Of a stretch of DNA of 64,000 nt, positions 57,415-64,000 are shown piece by piece (position 1 is the first letter of the stretch; every line of letters begins with the position of its first letter). Location: NCBI RefSeq assembly GCF_002980595.1, contig NZ_PVLQ01000011.1, positions 1 through 64,000 on the forward strand, given 5' to 3'. Source of the stretch: Malikia granosa. GTDB lineage: Bacteria > Pseudomonadota > Gammaproteobacteria > Burkholderiales > Burkholderiaceae_C. The position numbers and the translations under genes were made by a program. The notes below the pieces were generated by a model. That model did not search any database. It was not told the origin of the DNA and saw only the letters and a program-made list of their open reading frames with translations.

Positions 57415-58569
57415 ATGAACAGCCCGATATTCCAGATCCTGATGCTCCTGACAGTGATCCTGGTCGTGATCATGACCGTCGTGCTGTTTGCCGTGCAGCG
57501 GGCGAACCAGGAGATTCCCGGCTTGCGCGCCTGGGCCTACTCCTACCTCGGCGGCCTGCTGCTCTGCCTGAGCTTCCTGCTCAGGCCCTACAGCCCCGAG
57601 GGGGTGTCGGTCATCATCTCGCAAGTCCTGCTCTTCACCGCGGCCTGGCTCAACCTGGTAGCGACCCAGATCTATACCGGCCGGCAACCCTGGACGCGGA
57701 CCTGCTTCGGCTGGGCACTGCTCGTCGTGCTGGGTCTGGCGAGCTACCTGACCTGGCCGCAACCCGAGCCCCGGCTGCGCCTGGCGCTGGCCCTGGGAAC
57801 CGGCGGCACGCTGATGCTGCTGAGCGCGCTGGCGATGCTGTCGGCGGAGATCCGCAGGCAGCCGGAACGCTACCTGTTCACCCTGGCCTGCGGCGCCCAT
57901 GGGTTGGCGATGCTGGCGACCAGCCTGGGCCTGTTGCTGGTCCAGACCGACCCGACCGATCCGGAGCGGCTGGAATTCGTCGCGCAGTTCGTGCTGATCG
58001 AGTCCATCGTCGTGCTGGTCATGCGTGCCTTCGGGATCGTGATGCTGGCCAATGCCTACATCACAGCCGAATTGCGCCATTTCGCGGAGCATGACCCGCT
58101 GACCGGGATCTACAACCGCCGTTCCTTCGAGATCCTGCTCGACAAGTCGGTCAAGCTGATGCGGCGCATGAACTCGCCCCTGTCGCTGCTGGCACTGGAC
58201 CTGGATCATTTCAAGCGCATCAACGATACCTGGGGCCACAGCAGCGGCGACCAGGCGCTGCGCCACTTCGTGCGGCTCGCCAGCGAGCATCTGCGCAACG
58301 AGGACGTGATCGGCCGCGTCGGCGGAGAGGAGTTCGTCATCTTCCTGCCCAACACCGGGCTCGAGGCGGCGACCTGCGTCGCCGAACGGTTGCGCGCGCT
58401 GCTCGAGGCCCAACCCGTCGCCGGCCCCCAGGGACCGATCCCCTTGACCGTGAGCATAGGCGTGACGCTGGTCGCCCAAGGTGAATCGCAGGAAGCCGCC
58501 CTGGAGCGGGCTGACGAGGCCATGTACCGGGCCAAGGCCAATGGACGCAACCGGGTCGAGCTGGCATGA
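57415..58569 (+). CDS. membrane-bound diguanylate cyclase (GGDEF)
   Basis: 384 residues. Six to seven hydrophobic segments in the first 200 residues form an integral sensor-like region with no named domain. The C-terminal GGDEF domain begins HDPLTGIYNRRSFEIL near residue 224 and has the active motif GGEEF near 303. RNED five residues before it is an intact inhibitory I-site (RxxD). GGEEF is catalytically competent, so it should make c-di-GMP under product inhibition. Monocistronic between recX and the nitrobindin-like gene, no phosphodiesterase nearby. Confidence 0.93.
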   Translation: MNSPIFQILMLLTVILVVIMTVVLFAVQRANQEIPGLRAWAYSYLGGLLLCLSFLLRPYSPEGVSVIISQVLLFTAAWLNLVATQIYTGRQPWTRTCFGWALLVVLGLASYLTWPQPEPRLRLALALGTGGTLMLLSALAMLSAEIRRQPERYLFTLACGAHGLAMLATSLGLLLVQTDPTDPERLEFVAQFVLIESIVVLVMRAFGIVMLANAYITAELRHFAEHDPLTGIYNRRSFEILLDKSVKLMRRMNSPLSLLALDLDHFKRINDTWGHSSGDQALRHFVRLASEHLRNEDVIGRVGGEEFVIFLPNTGLEAATCVAERLRALLEAQPVAGPQGPIPLTVSIGVTLVAQGESQEAALERADEAMYRAKANGRNRVELA

Positions 58570-58640
58570 CGGCCGGCTGGTTCGGCGGTTAATCTGGGCT
58601 TAATGTTTGTCTTTACAGTGCAGAGATGCCTGACTACCGC

Positions 58641-58667
58641 GGATGGAACGCCCTTATTGTTCCATCC
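58641..58667. repeat. inverted repeat A upstream of the nitrobindin-like gene
   Basis: Perfect nine-base-pair inverted repeat GGATGGAAC/GTTCCATCC with a nine-base spacer, 76 bases before the ATG at 58743. No T tract follows, so an operator or leader hairpin is likelier than a terminator. Confidence 0.6.
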
Positions 58668-58686
58668 ACTGTCAGTCGGCGAACAA

Positions 58687-58710
58687 TTCCAGGCAATTTA
58701 TCGCCTGGAA
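58687..58710. repeat. inverted repeat B upstream of the nitrobindin-like gene
   Basis: Perfect eight-base-pair inverted repeat TTCCAGGC/GCCTGGAA with an eight-base spacer (AATTTATC), 32 bases before the ATG. It comes directly after repeat A and overlaps the motif shared with the leader at 46751. Confidence 0.6.
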
Positions 58711-58742
58711 AACGAAAAATCGATGCACTAAAAAAGGGAAAT

Positions 58743-59360
58743 ATGAAACTCAATCGTTTATTCATGGGCTTGGCCATGGCTGGCGCAAGCCTTTTCAGCC
58801 ACGCCCAGGATGTCAATCCGCTGAGCCGCTTCATTGGCGTCTGGGAAGGCGATCAAGGGGTGGACGTGTCGCCGGCACAGAAAAAGACCCGCGCGCCGGG
58901 CTCGGCCGCCGTCAGTCCGTTCTTCGAGCGGATTGAAATCTCGGCCGGCCCGGCAGCCACCAATGCCAGCGAGCAGGACCTGGAAGCCCTCACGGTTCGC
59001 CAGCAGGTGTTCCGCAAGTCGGACCAGCAACAGTTCCATGACCAACTGGGCTATCTGATCTGGGACAAGAAGAATTCCAAGGTCATCTATTCCTTCTGCG
59101 TGCCGCGCGGGGTCTGCGTTTCCGCCGAAGGGGAGCTGAACAAGAAGGATGAATTCAGCGCCAGCACCAAGACCGCCTTCGCCGAAACCGAATTCATGCG
59201 CAAGAATGCCAAGACCGAAGGCTTCTCGATTGGCATGAACATCAACCCGGACAATAGCCTGAGCTATTCGCAGATCACGGCGCTGAACATCTACGGCAAT
59301 CAGTTCAGCCATGCCGATTCGAATGTCCTGCGCAAGGTGGCCGACAAGCCGGCCCATTAA
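58743..59360 (+). CDS. exported nitrobindin/THAP4-like beta-barrel protein
   Basis: 205 residues. Signal peptide MKLNRLFMGLAMAGASLFSHA is followed by a beta-rich domain with LSRFIGVWEGDQGVD near residue 26 and QLGYLIWDKKNSKVIYSFCVPRGVCVSAEGEL near 100-130, the spaced pattern of the FABP-like heme-binding family that includes nitrobindin. Nitrobindins bind heme and react with nitric oxide or peroxynitrite. The C-terminal 60 residues are less typical. ATG 58743 is preceded by AAGGGA. Codon use is a little less GC-rich than its neighbours. The family call is by pattern only and heme binding is not proved; the proximal His position cannot be fixed. Confidence 0.6.
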   Translation: MKLNRLFMGLAMAGASLFSHAQDVNPLSRFIGVWEGDQGVDVSPAQKKTRAPGSAAVSPFFERIEISAGPAATNASEQDLEALTVRQQVFRKSDQQQFHDQLGYLIWDKKNSKVIYSFCVPRGVCVSAEGELNKKDEFSASTKTAFAETEFMRKNAKTEGFSIGMNINPDNSLSYSQITALNIYGNQFSHADSNVLRKVADKPAH

Positions 59361-59372
59361 GCCCAGGATCAG

Positions 59373-59405
59373 CCCAGGCCTTGCGACCCAGACGGGTTGC
59401 CTGGG
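59373..59405. terminator. hairpin between convergent nitrobindin-like gene and mnmE
   Basis: Outer stem CCCAGGC/GCCTGGG (59373-59379 with 59399-59405) with an inner ACCC/GGGT stem, in the 60-base convergent gap. It can act as a two-way terminator, though no T tract is present. Confidence 0.45.
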
Positions 59406-59420
59406 GTCGTCGGCAGCGCC

Positions 59421-60875
59421 CTACTTGCCGATGCAGAAGGACGAGAAGATCACCCCGAGCAGATCGTCCGAACTGAAGGCACCGGTGATCTGATTCAGCG
59501 CGTTCTGCGCCAGCCGCAGTTCCTCGGCCAGCAGGTCGAGCGACTGGGCCTGCTGGGCCAGGTGCAGCGCCGACAATTCCAGATGCTCGCCGACCTGGCG
59601 CAAGGCCTGGACATGGCGCTCGCGCGCGATGTAGAGGCCCTCGCCGCCGCCCTGCCAACCGGCCAGCTCGAGCAGGCGCTTCCTGAGCAAGTCGAGGCCG
59701 GCGCCGGTCTTGGCCGACAGGCGCAGCTGCTCGTGCGGCGCATGGCCGGCCAGGGGTTCCAGGCCAGCCGTGGCCAGCGGGGCCAGCGCCTGGCCGGCAT
59801 CGGCCTTGTTCCAGACATCGATCACCGGCACCCGCGCCGGCAGCCGGGACTCGAGCGTGGCGGCGATCTCGCGCTCGGCCGCGTCGTACTCGGGCTGGCC
59901 GATGCGGGTCAGGTCGTGCAGCAGCAGCACCGCATCGGCGCCCTCGATCTGGCCCCAGGCGCGCGCGATGCCGATGCGCTCGACCTCGTCGATGCCCTCG
60001 CCCTCGCGCAGGCCGGCGGTATCGATCACATGCAGCGGCACGCCCTCGATCTGTATCGTCTGCTGCACCACGTCGCGCGTGGTGCCGGCGATCGGCGTCA
60101 CGATCGCCAGCTCGGCGCCGGCCAGCGCATTGAGCAGCGAGCTCTTGCCCGCATTGGGCTGGCCCGCGATCACCACCTTGATGCCCTCGCGCAGCAGCGC
60201 GCCCTGGCGCGTGCGCTGCATCACCTGGCCCAGCCGCAGCTGCAGCCGGTCGAGCTGGCCCTGCGCGTCGGCTTTCTGCAGGAAGTCGATCTCCTCCTCG
60301 GGGAAGTCGAGCGTGGCCTCGACCAGCATGCGCAGGTGGATCAGCGCCTCGCGCAGCTCGCCGACCTCGCGCGAGAACTCGCCCGCCAGCGAACGGCTCG
60401 CGCTGCGCGCCGCCGCCTCGGTGCTGGCGTCGATCAGGTCGGCGATCGCCTCGGCCTGCGCCAGGTCGATCTTGTCGTTCAGGAAGGCGCGCTCGGTGAA
60501 CTCGCCCGGCTGCGCCAGCCGCAGTCCCGGCAGCCGCGGCTGCCCGGTCGCCGGGTCGATCTCGGCGGCGGCGGCCAGGCAGCGCGCCAGCAGCAGTTGC
60601 AGCACCACCGGCCCGCCATGCGCCTGCAGCTCGAGCACGTCCTCGCCGGTGTAGGAATGCGGCGCCGGGAAATGCAGCGCCAGCCCGTGGTCGATCGCGC
60701 CGCCGTCGGCGTCGCGCAGCGGGCCGTAGCTCGCCACCCGAGGCGCGAGCGCCTTGCCGCAGAGCGCCTGCACCAGCCGGTCCAGGCCGCGGCCCGAGAC
60801 ACGGACGATACCGACCGCGCCACGTCCGGGTGCAGTGGCAATGGCGACGATGGGATCTTGATGGCGCGACAGCAT
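59421..60875 (-). CDS. mnmE: tRNA uridine-5-carboxymethylaminomethyl modification GTPase MnmE
   Basis: 484-residue partner of MnmG in the wobble-uridine (U34) modification of tRNA. N-terminal tetrahydrofolate-binding domain ([21 protein letters not shown]), helical domain, G domain with [17 protein letters not shown] near residue 235, GTTRDVV, DTAGLRE and DVWNKAD, and the canonical C-terminal CIGK with catalytic Cys. Conserved position behind yidC in the origin-proximal cluster. ATG 60875. Confidence 0.98.
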   Translation of the reverse strand: MLSRHQDPIVAIATAPGRGAVGIVRVSGRGLDRLVQALCGKALAPRVASYGPLRDADGGAIDHGLALHFPAPHSYTGEDVLELQAHGGPVVLQLLLARCLAAAAEIDPATGQPRLPGLRLAQPGEFTERAFLNDKIDLAQAEAIADLIDASTEAAARSASRSLAGEFSREVGELREALIHLRMLVEATLDFPEEEIDFLQKADAQGQLDRLQLRLGQVMQRTRQGALLREGIKVVIAGQPNAGKSSLLNALAGAELAIVTPIAGTTRDVVQQTIQIEGVPLHVIDTAGLREGEGIDEVERIGIARAWGQIEGADAVLLLHDLTRIGQPEYDAAEREIAATLESRLPARVPVIDVWNKADAGQALAPLATAGLEPLAGHAPHEQLRLSAKTGAGLDLLRKRLLELAGWQGGGEGLYIARERHVQALRQVGEHLELSALHLAQQAQSLDLLAEELRLAQNALNQITGAFSSDDLLGVIFSSFCIGK

Positions 60876-60961
60876 GTTCGGAATCTCGGACAGGAACGGA
60901 GACGGACAACGAAACCGGTGCCAGCACCGGAAGCAGCGGCGGGGGATAGCTCCGCCTCATG

Positions 60962-60983
60962 AAAAAAGGCCGCTTGCGCGGCC
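60962..60983 (-). terminator. rho-independent terminator after yidC
   Basis: On the minus strand: GGCCGC, loop GCAA, GCGGCC, then six U residues. It closes the rpmH-rnpA-yidD-yidC transcript about 15 bases after the yidC stop, so mnmE needs its own promoter or readthrough. Confidence 0.9.
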
Positions 60984-60997
60984 CTTGGGGTATCGGC

Positions 60998-62686
60998 TTA
61001 CTTCGCCTTCTTGAACAGCTCGGTCGGCAGCGTGATCTTCAGCGGCACGCCCATGCGGCGGTTGATATGCGCCTGCTGCAGGATGGTCAGCGTGTTGTTG
61101 GTGATCCAGTACAGCACCAGGCCGGCCGGGAAGCTGAAGAACATGACCGAGAACACCAGCGGCATGATCCACATCATCTTGGCCTGCATCGGGTCCGGCG
61201 GCAGCGGGTTCAGCGCGGTCTGGATGACCGTGGTCAGCGTCAGCACCACCGGCAGCAGGTAGAACGGGTCCTTGGACGACAGATCGGTGATCCAGCCCAG
61301 CCAGGGCGCATTGCGCATCTCGACGCTGGCCAGCAGCACGGTGTAGAGCGCGATGAAGACCGGGATCTGGATCAGGATCGGCAGGCAGCCACCGAGCGGA
61401 TTGACCTTCTCCTCGCGGTAGATGCGCATCATCTCCTGCTGCATCTGCTGCGGCTTGTCCTTCAGGCGCTCGCGCATTTCCTGGATGCGCGGGTTGACCG
61501 CCTTCATCTTGGCCATGCTGCGGTAGGCATTGGCATTGAGCCAATAGAAGGCCGCCTTGATCACGACCACCAGCAGCACGATCGCCCAGCCCCAGTTGCC
61601 GACGATGCCATGGATCTTCTCGAGCAGCCAGTAGAGCGGCTTGGCGACGATGGTCGTCCAGCCGTAGTCCTTCACCAGCTCCAGACCAGGGGCCAGTTGC
61701 TCGAGCAGCTTTTCTTCCTGCGGACCGACGAACAGACGGGCCTCGACGACCTTGCTCTGGCCGGGAGCGATCGCGCCGAGCTCGACCTTCTGGCCGGCAC
61801 GATAGAGGGCGCCGCCCGGCACCTTCTCGGCATAGTTCTCGCGCGCGATACCGGCGCCGAGCAGCCAGGCACTGGCGAAATGGTGCTGGACCATCGCGAC
61901 ATAGCCGTCGTTGGCGCTCTTGCTGAAGTCGGCCTTGCCCTTGTCGATGTCCTCGAAATGGATCTTCTGGAACTTGGCCGCGTCGCTGTAGATCGCCGGA
62001 CCGGTGAAGGTCGAGGCGAAAGGCACGCCGCTGTCCTTGGTCATGCCGTCGCGCACCAGCTGCAGATACAGCTGCGGCGAGACCGGGGCCGCGCCCTGGT
62101 TGATCACCTCATGCTTGACCGCGATGTCATAGCCACCACGCTTGAGCGTGTAGGTCTTGGCCAGCACCACGCCGCCGACCGGGGCCGACTCGAAGCGCAG
62201 GCTCAGGCTGTCCTGCCCCTCGGCCAGGTCGCTGGCCTGGCCGACCAGACGCATCGCCACCTTGTGGTTGGGCAGCGCGGCGCTGCCGAGCAGTCCGGTC
62301 TGCGCCACATAGGTGTGCTGGTCGTTCTGCTGCAGCAGGCGCACCGGATCGGACTGGCCGGTCGTGGTGTGGTGCTTGAGCAGATCGGCGCCGACCAGGG
62401 AGCCGCCTTCGCTGTCGAAGCTCAGCTTGAGGACATCGGTGCTGACGACATGGGTCTGGCGCGGGATAGCGGGCGCGGCGTCGGCCACGACGGGCGCCGC
62501 AGCCGCGGTACCCGGCAGGGCTGCGGCCGGCTGGGCACCGTTGGCCGGCGCGCTGGCGGCCGGCTTGTCCTGCGGTGCCGGGAAGAAGGTCTTGGGTCGG
62601 CCGTTGTGCACCTGCCACGCATCCCAGAGCAGGACCAGCGAGAAGGCGAATATCACCCAGAGTATGGATCGGCGGATGTCACTCAT
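60998..62686 (-). CDS. yidC: membrane protein insertase YidC
   Basis: 562-residue inner-membrane insertase working alone or with SecYEG. TM1 (RSILWVIFAFSLVLLWDAW), a linker rich in Ala/Pro, the large periplasmic beta domain (about residues 70-350), then five TM segments with the insertase core: GNWGWAIVLLVVVIKAAFYWL near 375, and PILIQIPVFIALYTVLLASVE near 455. ATG 62686. It overlaps yidD by eight bases. Confidence 0.98.
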   Translation of the reverse strand: MSDIRRSILWVIFAFSLVLLWDAWQVHNGRPKTFFPAPQDKPAASAPANGAQPAAALPGTAAAAPVVADAAPAIPRQTHVVSTDVLKLSFDSEGGSLVGADLLKHHTTTGQSDPVRLLQQNDQHTYVAQTGLLGSAALPNHKVAMRLVGQASDLAEGQDSLSLRFESAPVGGVVLAKTYTLKRGGYDIAVKHEVINQGAAPVSPQLYLQLVRDGMTKDSGVPFASTFTGPAIYSDAAKFQKIHFEDIDKGKADFSKSANDGYVAMVQHHFASAWLLGAGIARENYAEKVPGGALYRAGQKVELGAIAPGQSKVVEARLFVGPQEEKLLEQLAPGLELVKDYGWTTIVAKPLYWLLEKIHGIVGNWGWAIVLLVVVIKAAFYWLNANAYRSMAKMKAVNPRIQEMRERLKDKPQQMQQEMMRIYREEKVNPLGGCLPILIQIPVFIALYTVLLASVEMRNAPWLGWITDLSSKDPFYLLPVVLTLTTVIQTALNPLPPDPMQAKMMWIMPLVFSVMFFSFPAGLVLYWITNNTLTILQQAHINRRMGVPLKITLPTELFKKAK

Positions 62687-62969
62687 GACGGGTCGTTTCC
62701 GTAGGGTCGGTAATGAGGCGGGAGAACAGGCGCGGCGCCTGCTCGGGCACGGGGTCGCAGCCGCCGGCACACCAGGGATGGCAACGGCCCAGGCGCCTGA
62801 GCGTAAGCCAGGAGCCTAACACCGCGCCGTGACGCTCGAGCGCCTGCAGGGAATAAGCGGAACAAGTCGGTTCGAAGCGGCAGCCCGAGCCGACCCAGGG
62901 GCTCAGCAGCAGCCGATAGGCCCTGACCAGGGCCAGCAGGCAATCCCGGGGCAGGTCAGGCAGGTGCAT
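62679..62969 (-). CDS. yidD: membrane protein insertion efficiency factor YidD
   Basis: 96-residue small cytoplasmic-face protein that aids YidC. The family cysteines are visible in SGCRFEPTCSAYSLQALERHG and CHPWCAGGCDPVP. ATG 62969 is inside the rnpA coding region; yidD overlaps rnpA by 14 bases and yidC by eight, a very compact arrangement. Confidence 0.97.
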   Translation of the reverse strand: MHLPDLPRDCLLALVRAYRLLLSPWVGSGCRFEPTCSAYSLQALERHGAVLGSWLTLRRLGRCHPWCAGGCDPVPEQAPRLFSRLITDPTETTRHE

Positions 62970-63432
62970 CGTCAGCCTGGGGGGCAGGGGTCGCGGGCGA
63001 CACGACGGCCGGCGCGCGCTGGCGCCTGGCCAGCCGTTCGCCGAGCAGCTGCAGCAGTTCGGCGCGCGCCTCGCGCTTGAGCGCATCGGAGGTCGCGCTC
63101 GGAAAATCGCCACGCGAAAAACCGCTGCGCAGCCGCACCACCATGGGGAGTTGCGGCAAGCCAGCGGTCAGTTCCCGCGCCACGGCATAGATCTGCCGAC
63201 GCAGGGTATTTCGGGTCACGGCGCGACGCGCCCAGCGCTTGGGGACGAGCACGCCCAGCCAGGCGCCACCGCCCGGAAACAGGTCGGGGACACCGCCCGG
63301 CTCATGGCTCTTGGCCATGTGGAGCGCAAAGTGCACCGTCTTGGCCACGGGAGGGCCGGACGACATCACCGCGTCGAACTGGGCGCGCTGAAGGATGCGT
63401 TGCGTGGACACAGGGGTCGGCGGAACCGACAC
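62956..63432 (-). CDS. rnpA: ribonuclease P protein component
   Basis: Up to 158 residues; binds RNase P RNA for 5' processing of tRNA. RnpA blocks: QRILQRAQFDAVMSSG near the N-terminus, then LGVLVPKRWARRAVTRNTLRRQI near residue 58-80 (the conserved Arg-rich RNR-like motif), and VVRLRSGFS near 97. The Ala/Pro/Arg-rich C-terminal 30 residues are an extension. No ATG suits the start; GTG 63432 and a GTG seven codons later are both possible, neither with a strong ribosome site. Confidence 0.94.
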   Translation of the reverse strand: MSVPPTPVSTQRILQRAQFDAVMSSGPPVAKTVHFALHMAKSHEPGGVPDLFPGGGAWLGVLVPKRWARRAVTRNTLRRQIYAVARELTAGLPQLPMVVRLRSGFSRGDFPSATSDALKREARAELLQLLGERLARRQRAPAVVSPATPAPQADDAPA

Positions 63433-63453
63433 GGCGCGCCGGGACGCCGGAGC

Positions 63454-63588
63454 TTAGACGCCCAGGCGCTTGCGGCCCTTGGCGCGGCGTGCGTTCAGGA
63501 CGGCGCGGCCGCCCTTGGTGGCCATGCGAACCAGGAAGCCGTGGGTACGGGCGCGCTTGATCTTGGAGGGCTGATAGGTGCGTTTCAT
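63454..63588 (-). CDS. rpmH: 50S ribosomal protein L34
   Basis: 44 residues, basic, matching L34 over its whole length ([20 protein letters not shown], then [20 protein letters not shown]). First gene of the rpmH-rnpA-yidD-yidC operon and divergent from dnaA, the textbook origin-proximal layout. ATG 63588; longer in-frame readings upstream cover the promoter and are not real. Confidence 0.99.
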   Translation of the reverse strand: MKRTYQPSKIKRARTHGFLVRMATKGGRAVLNARRAKGRKRLGV

Positions 63589-63658
63589 GATGGGTTCCTG
63601 TGGGCGCACCGCTGTCAGCACGCCGGGTTGAAATTTGACGGTGTCGGAAAAACCCATG

Positions 63659-63687
63659 ATTATCACAAAAAATGGCCCGGAAGACAA
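63659..63687 (-). promoter_or_regulatory. sigma70 promoter for rpmH operon
   Basis: On the minus strand TTGTCT (63687-63682) and GATAAT (63664-63659) are separated by 17 bases, with TG one base before the -10 (extended -10). About 70 bases upstream of the rpmH ATG. Confidence 0.65.
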
Positions 63688-63739
63688 ACCTTGTTTCGCA
63701 AGGAATGCCCCGGGACAGCGGTCGGGACAGTTTTCCAGC

Positions 63740-63769
63740 TTGTGGATAACTCGCCGATCGCACTACAAT
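63740..63769 (+). promoter_or_regulatory. dnaA promoter overlapped by a DnaA box
   Basis: A good -10, TACAAT (63764-63769), and a weaker -35 TTGTGG (63740-63745) with 18 bases between. A perfect DnaA box in reverse orientation, TGTGGATAA (63741-63749), covers the -35, which fits autorepression of dnaA. A second, one-mismatch box TTTTCCACA lies at 63809-63817, just before the ATG. Confidence 0.6.
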
Positions 63770-63838
63770 CACTACCCCGGCGACCCGCGCGCCGCAGTTT
63801 TCCCGCGTTTTTCCACACCCTTCCCCCTCCCCTTGCCC

Positions 63839-64000
63839 ATGAGCCAACCCAGCCTGTTGCCCGATGCGTCCGACCTGTGGCAAGCGTGCACCGAGCGGCT
63901 GGCACAGGACATCCCTGAGCAGCAGTTCAACACCTGGATTCGCCCGCTGCAGGCACGCGTCTCGGACAGCGGCGACCGGGTCACGCTGGCCGTGGCCAAC
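63839..64000 (+). CDS. dnaA: chromosomal replication initiator DnaA (N-terminal part, cut by window edge)
   Basis: First 54 codons only. MSQPSLLPDASDLWQACTER then LAQDIPEQQFNTWIRPLQA matches DnaA domain I, which contacts DnaB and DiaA-type proteins. ATG 63839. Position divergent from rpmH supports the call. The ATPase and DNA-binding domains lie beyond the window. Confidence 0.95.
   Translation, partial: MSQPSLLPDASDLWQACTERLAQDIPEQQFNTWIRPLQARVSDSGDRVTLAVAN

Overview
The window comes from the chromosome of a GC-rich betaproteobacterium, most likely of the order Burkholderiales. The pointers are the gene content and order: hemE-priA, def-fmt divergent from LysM-dprA, recA-recX, mnmE-yidC-yidD-rnpA-rpmH followed by dnaA, a TctD/TctE-type two-component pair, Lys/Ala-rich topoisomerase III, tandem PhoX-type phosphatases and chemoreceptors with QTNILALNA signalling hairpins. 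The right edge cuts dnaA after 54 codons, so the window ends beside the presumed replication origin. I see no phage, insertion sequence, CRISPR array, tRNA or rRNA. The segment is mostly ordinary chromosome with a few accessory islands.

Layout. 0-6.3 kb: uup, a creatininase-family hydrolase, a DsbD/ScsB-type disulfide reductase and hemE. 6.3-13.4 kb: an AT-richer spacer with DnaA-box-like sites, priA, rep, then a small periplasmic molybdopterin-oxidoreductase-fold protein four bases ahead of a hybrid histidine kinase. 13.4-17.5 kb: fmt and def (minus) divergent from a LysM protein and dprA. 17.6-25 kb, all minus: secF, secD, yajC, an unrecognised 126-residue protein and a fused indolepyruvate:ferredoxin oxidoreductase. 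25.1-29.4 kb: two PhoX (DUF839) proteins, each ending in a clear terminator. 29.5-32.1 kb: dienelactone hydrolase, MarC-type membrane protein, universal stress protein and a small winged-helix regulator.

32.2-48 kb: a chemoreceptor, moaC, an M48 metalloprotease, transketolase, GAPDH, an orphan membrane protein, a 1323-residue membrane-bound single-module NRPS of the Pls (poly-amino-acid synthetase) type with an overlapping phosphopantetheinyl transferase, and two more chemoreceptors. The first two chemoreceptor genes share an approximately 680-bp, roughly 97% identical segment in inverted orientation, so the block holding moaC through the PPTase gene lies between inverted repeats.

48-57.3 kb: slyD, birA coupled to a SET-domain methyltransferase, topB with a histone-H1-like Lys/Ala tail, a TctE/TctD-like sensor/regulator pair, a MarR regulator divergent from SOS-controlled recA, and recX. 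57.4-64 kb: a diguanylate cyclase, a secreted nitrobindin-like protein, then the conserved origin-proximal operon rpmH-rnpA-yidD-yidC with mnmE behind it, and dnaA.

How the genes work together: housekeeping clusters cover DNA replication, restart and repair (dnaA, priA, rep, recA, recX, dprA, topB), protein export and membrane insertion (secDF-yajC, yidC, yidD, rnpA), and initiator Met processing (fmt, def). The accessory part deals with sensing (three chemoreceptors, two sensor kinases, one diguanylate cyclase), phosphate scavenging (two PhoX) and probable secreted or membrane-associated oligo- or poly-amide synthesis (Pls-like NRPS and its PPTase). The features most worth a second look are the Pls-like/PPTase pair, the SET methyltransferase between birA and topB, the cysteine-free SUOX-fold protein paired with a hybrid kinase, and the inverted chemoreceptor repeat.
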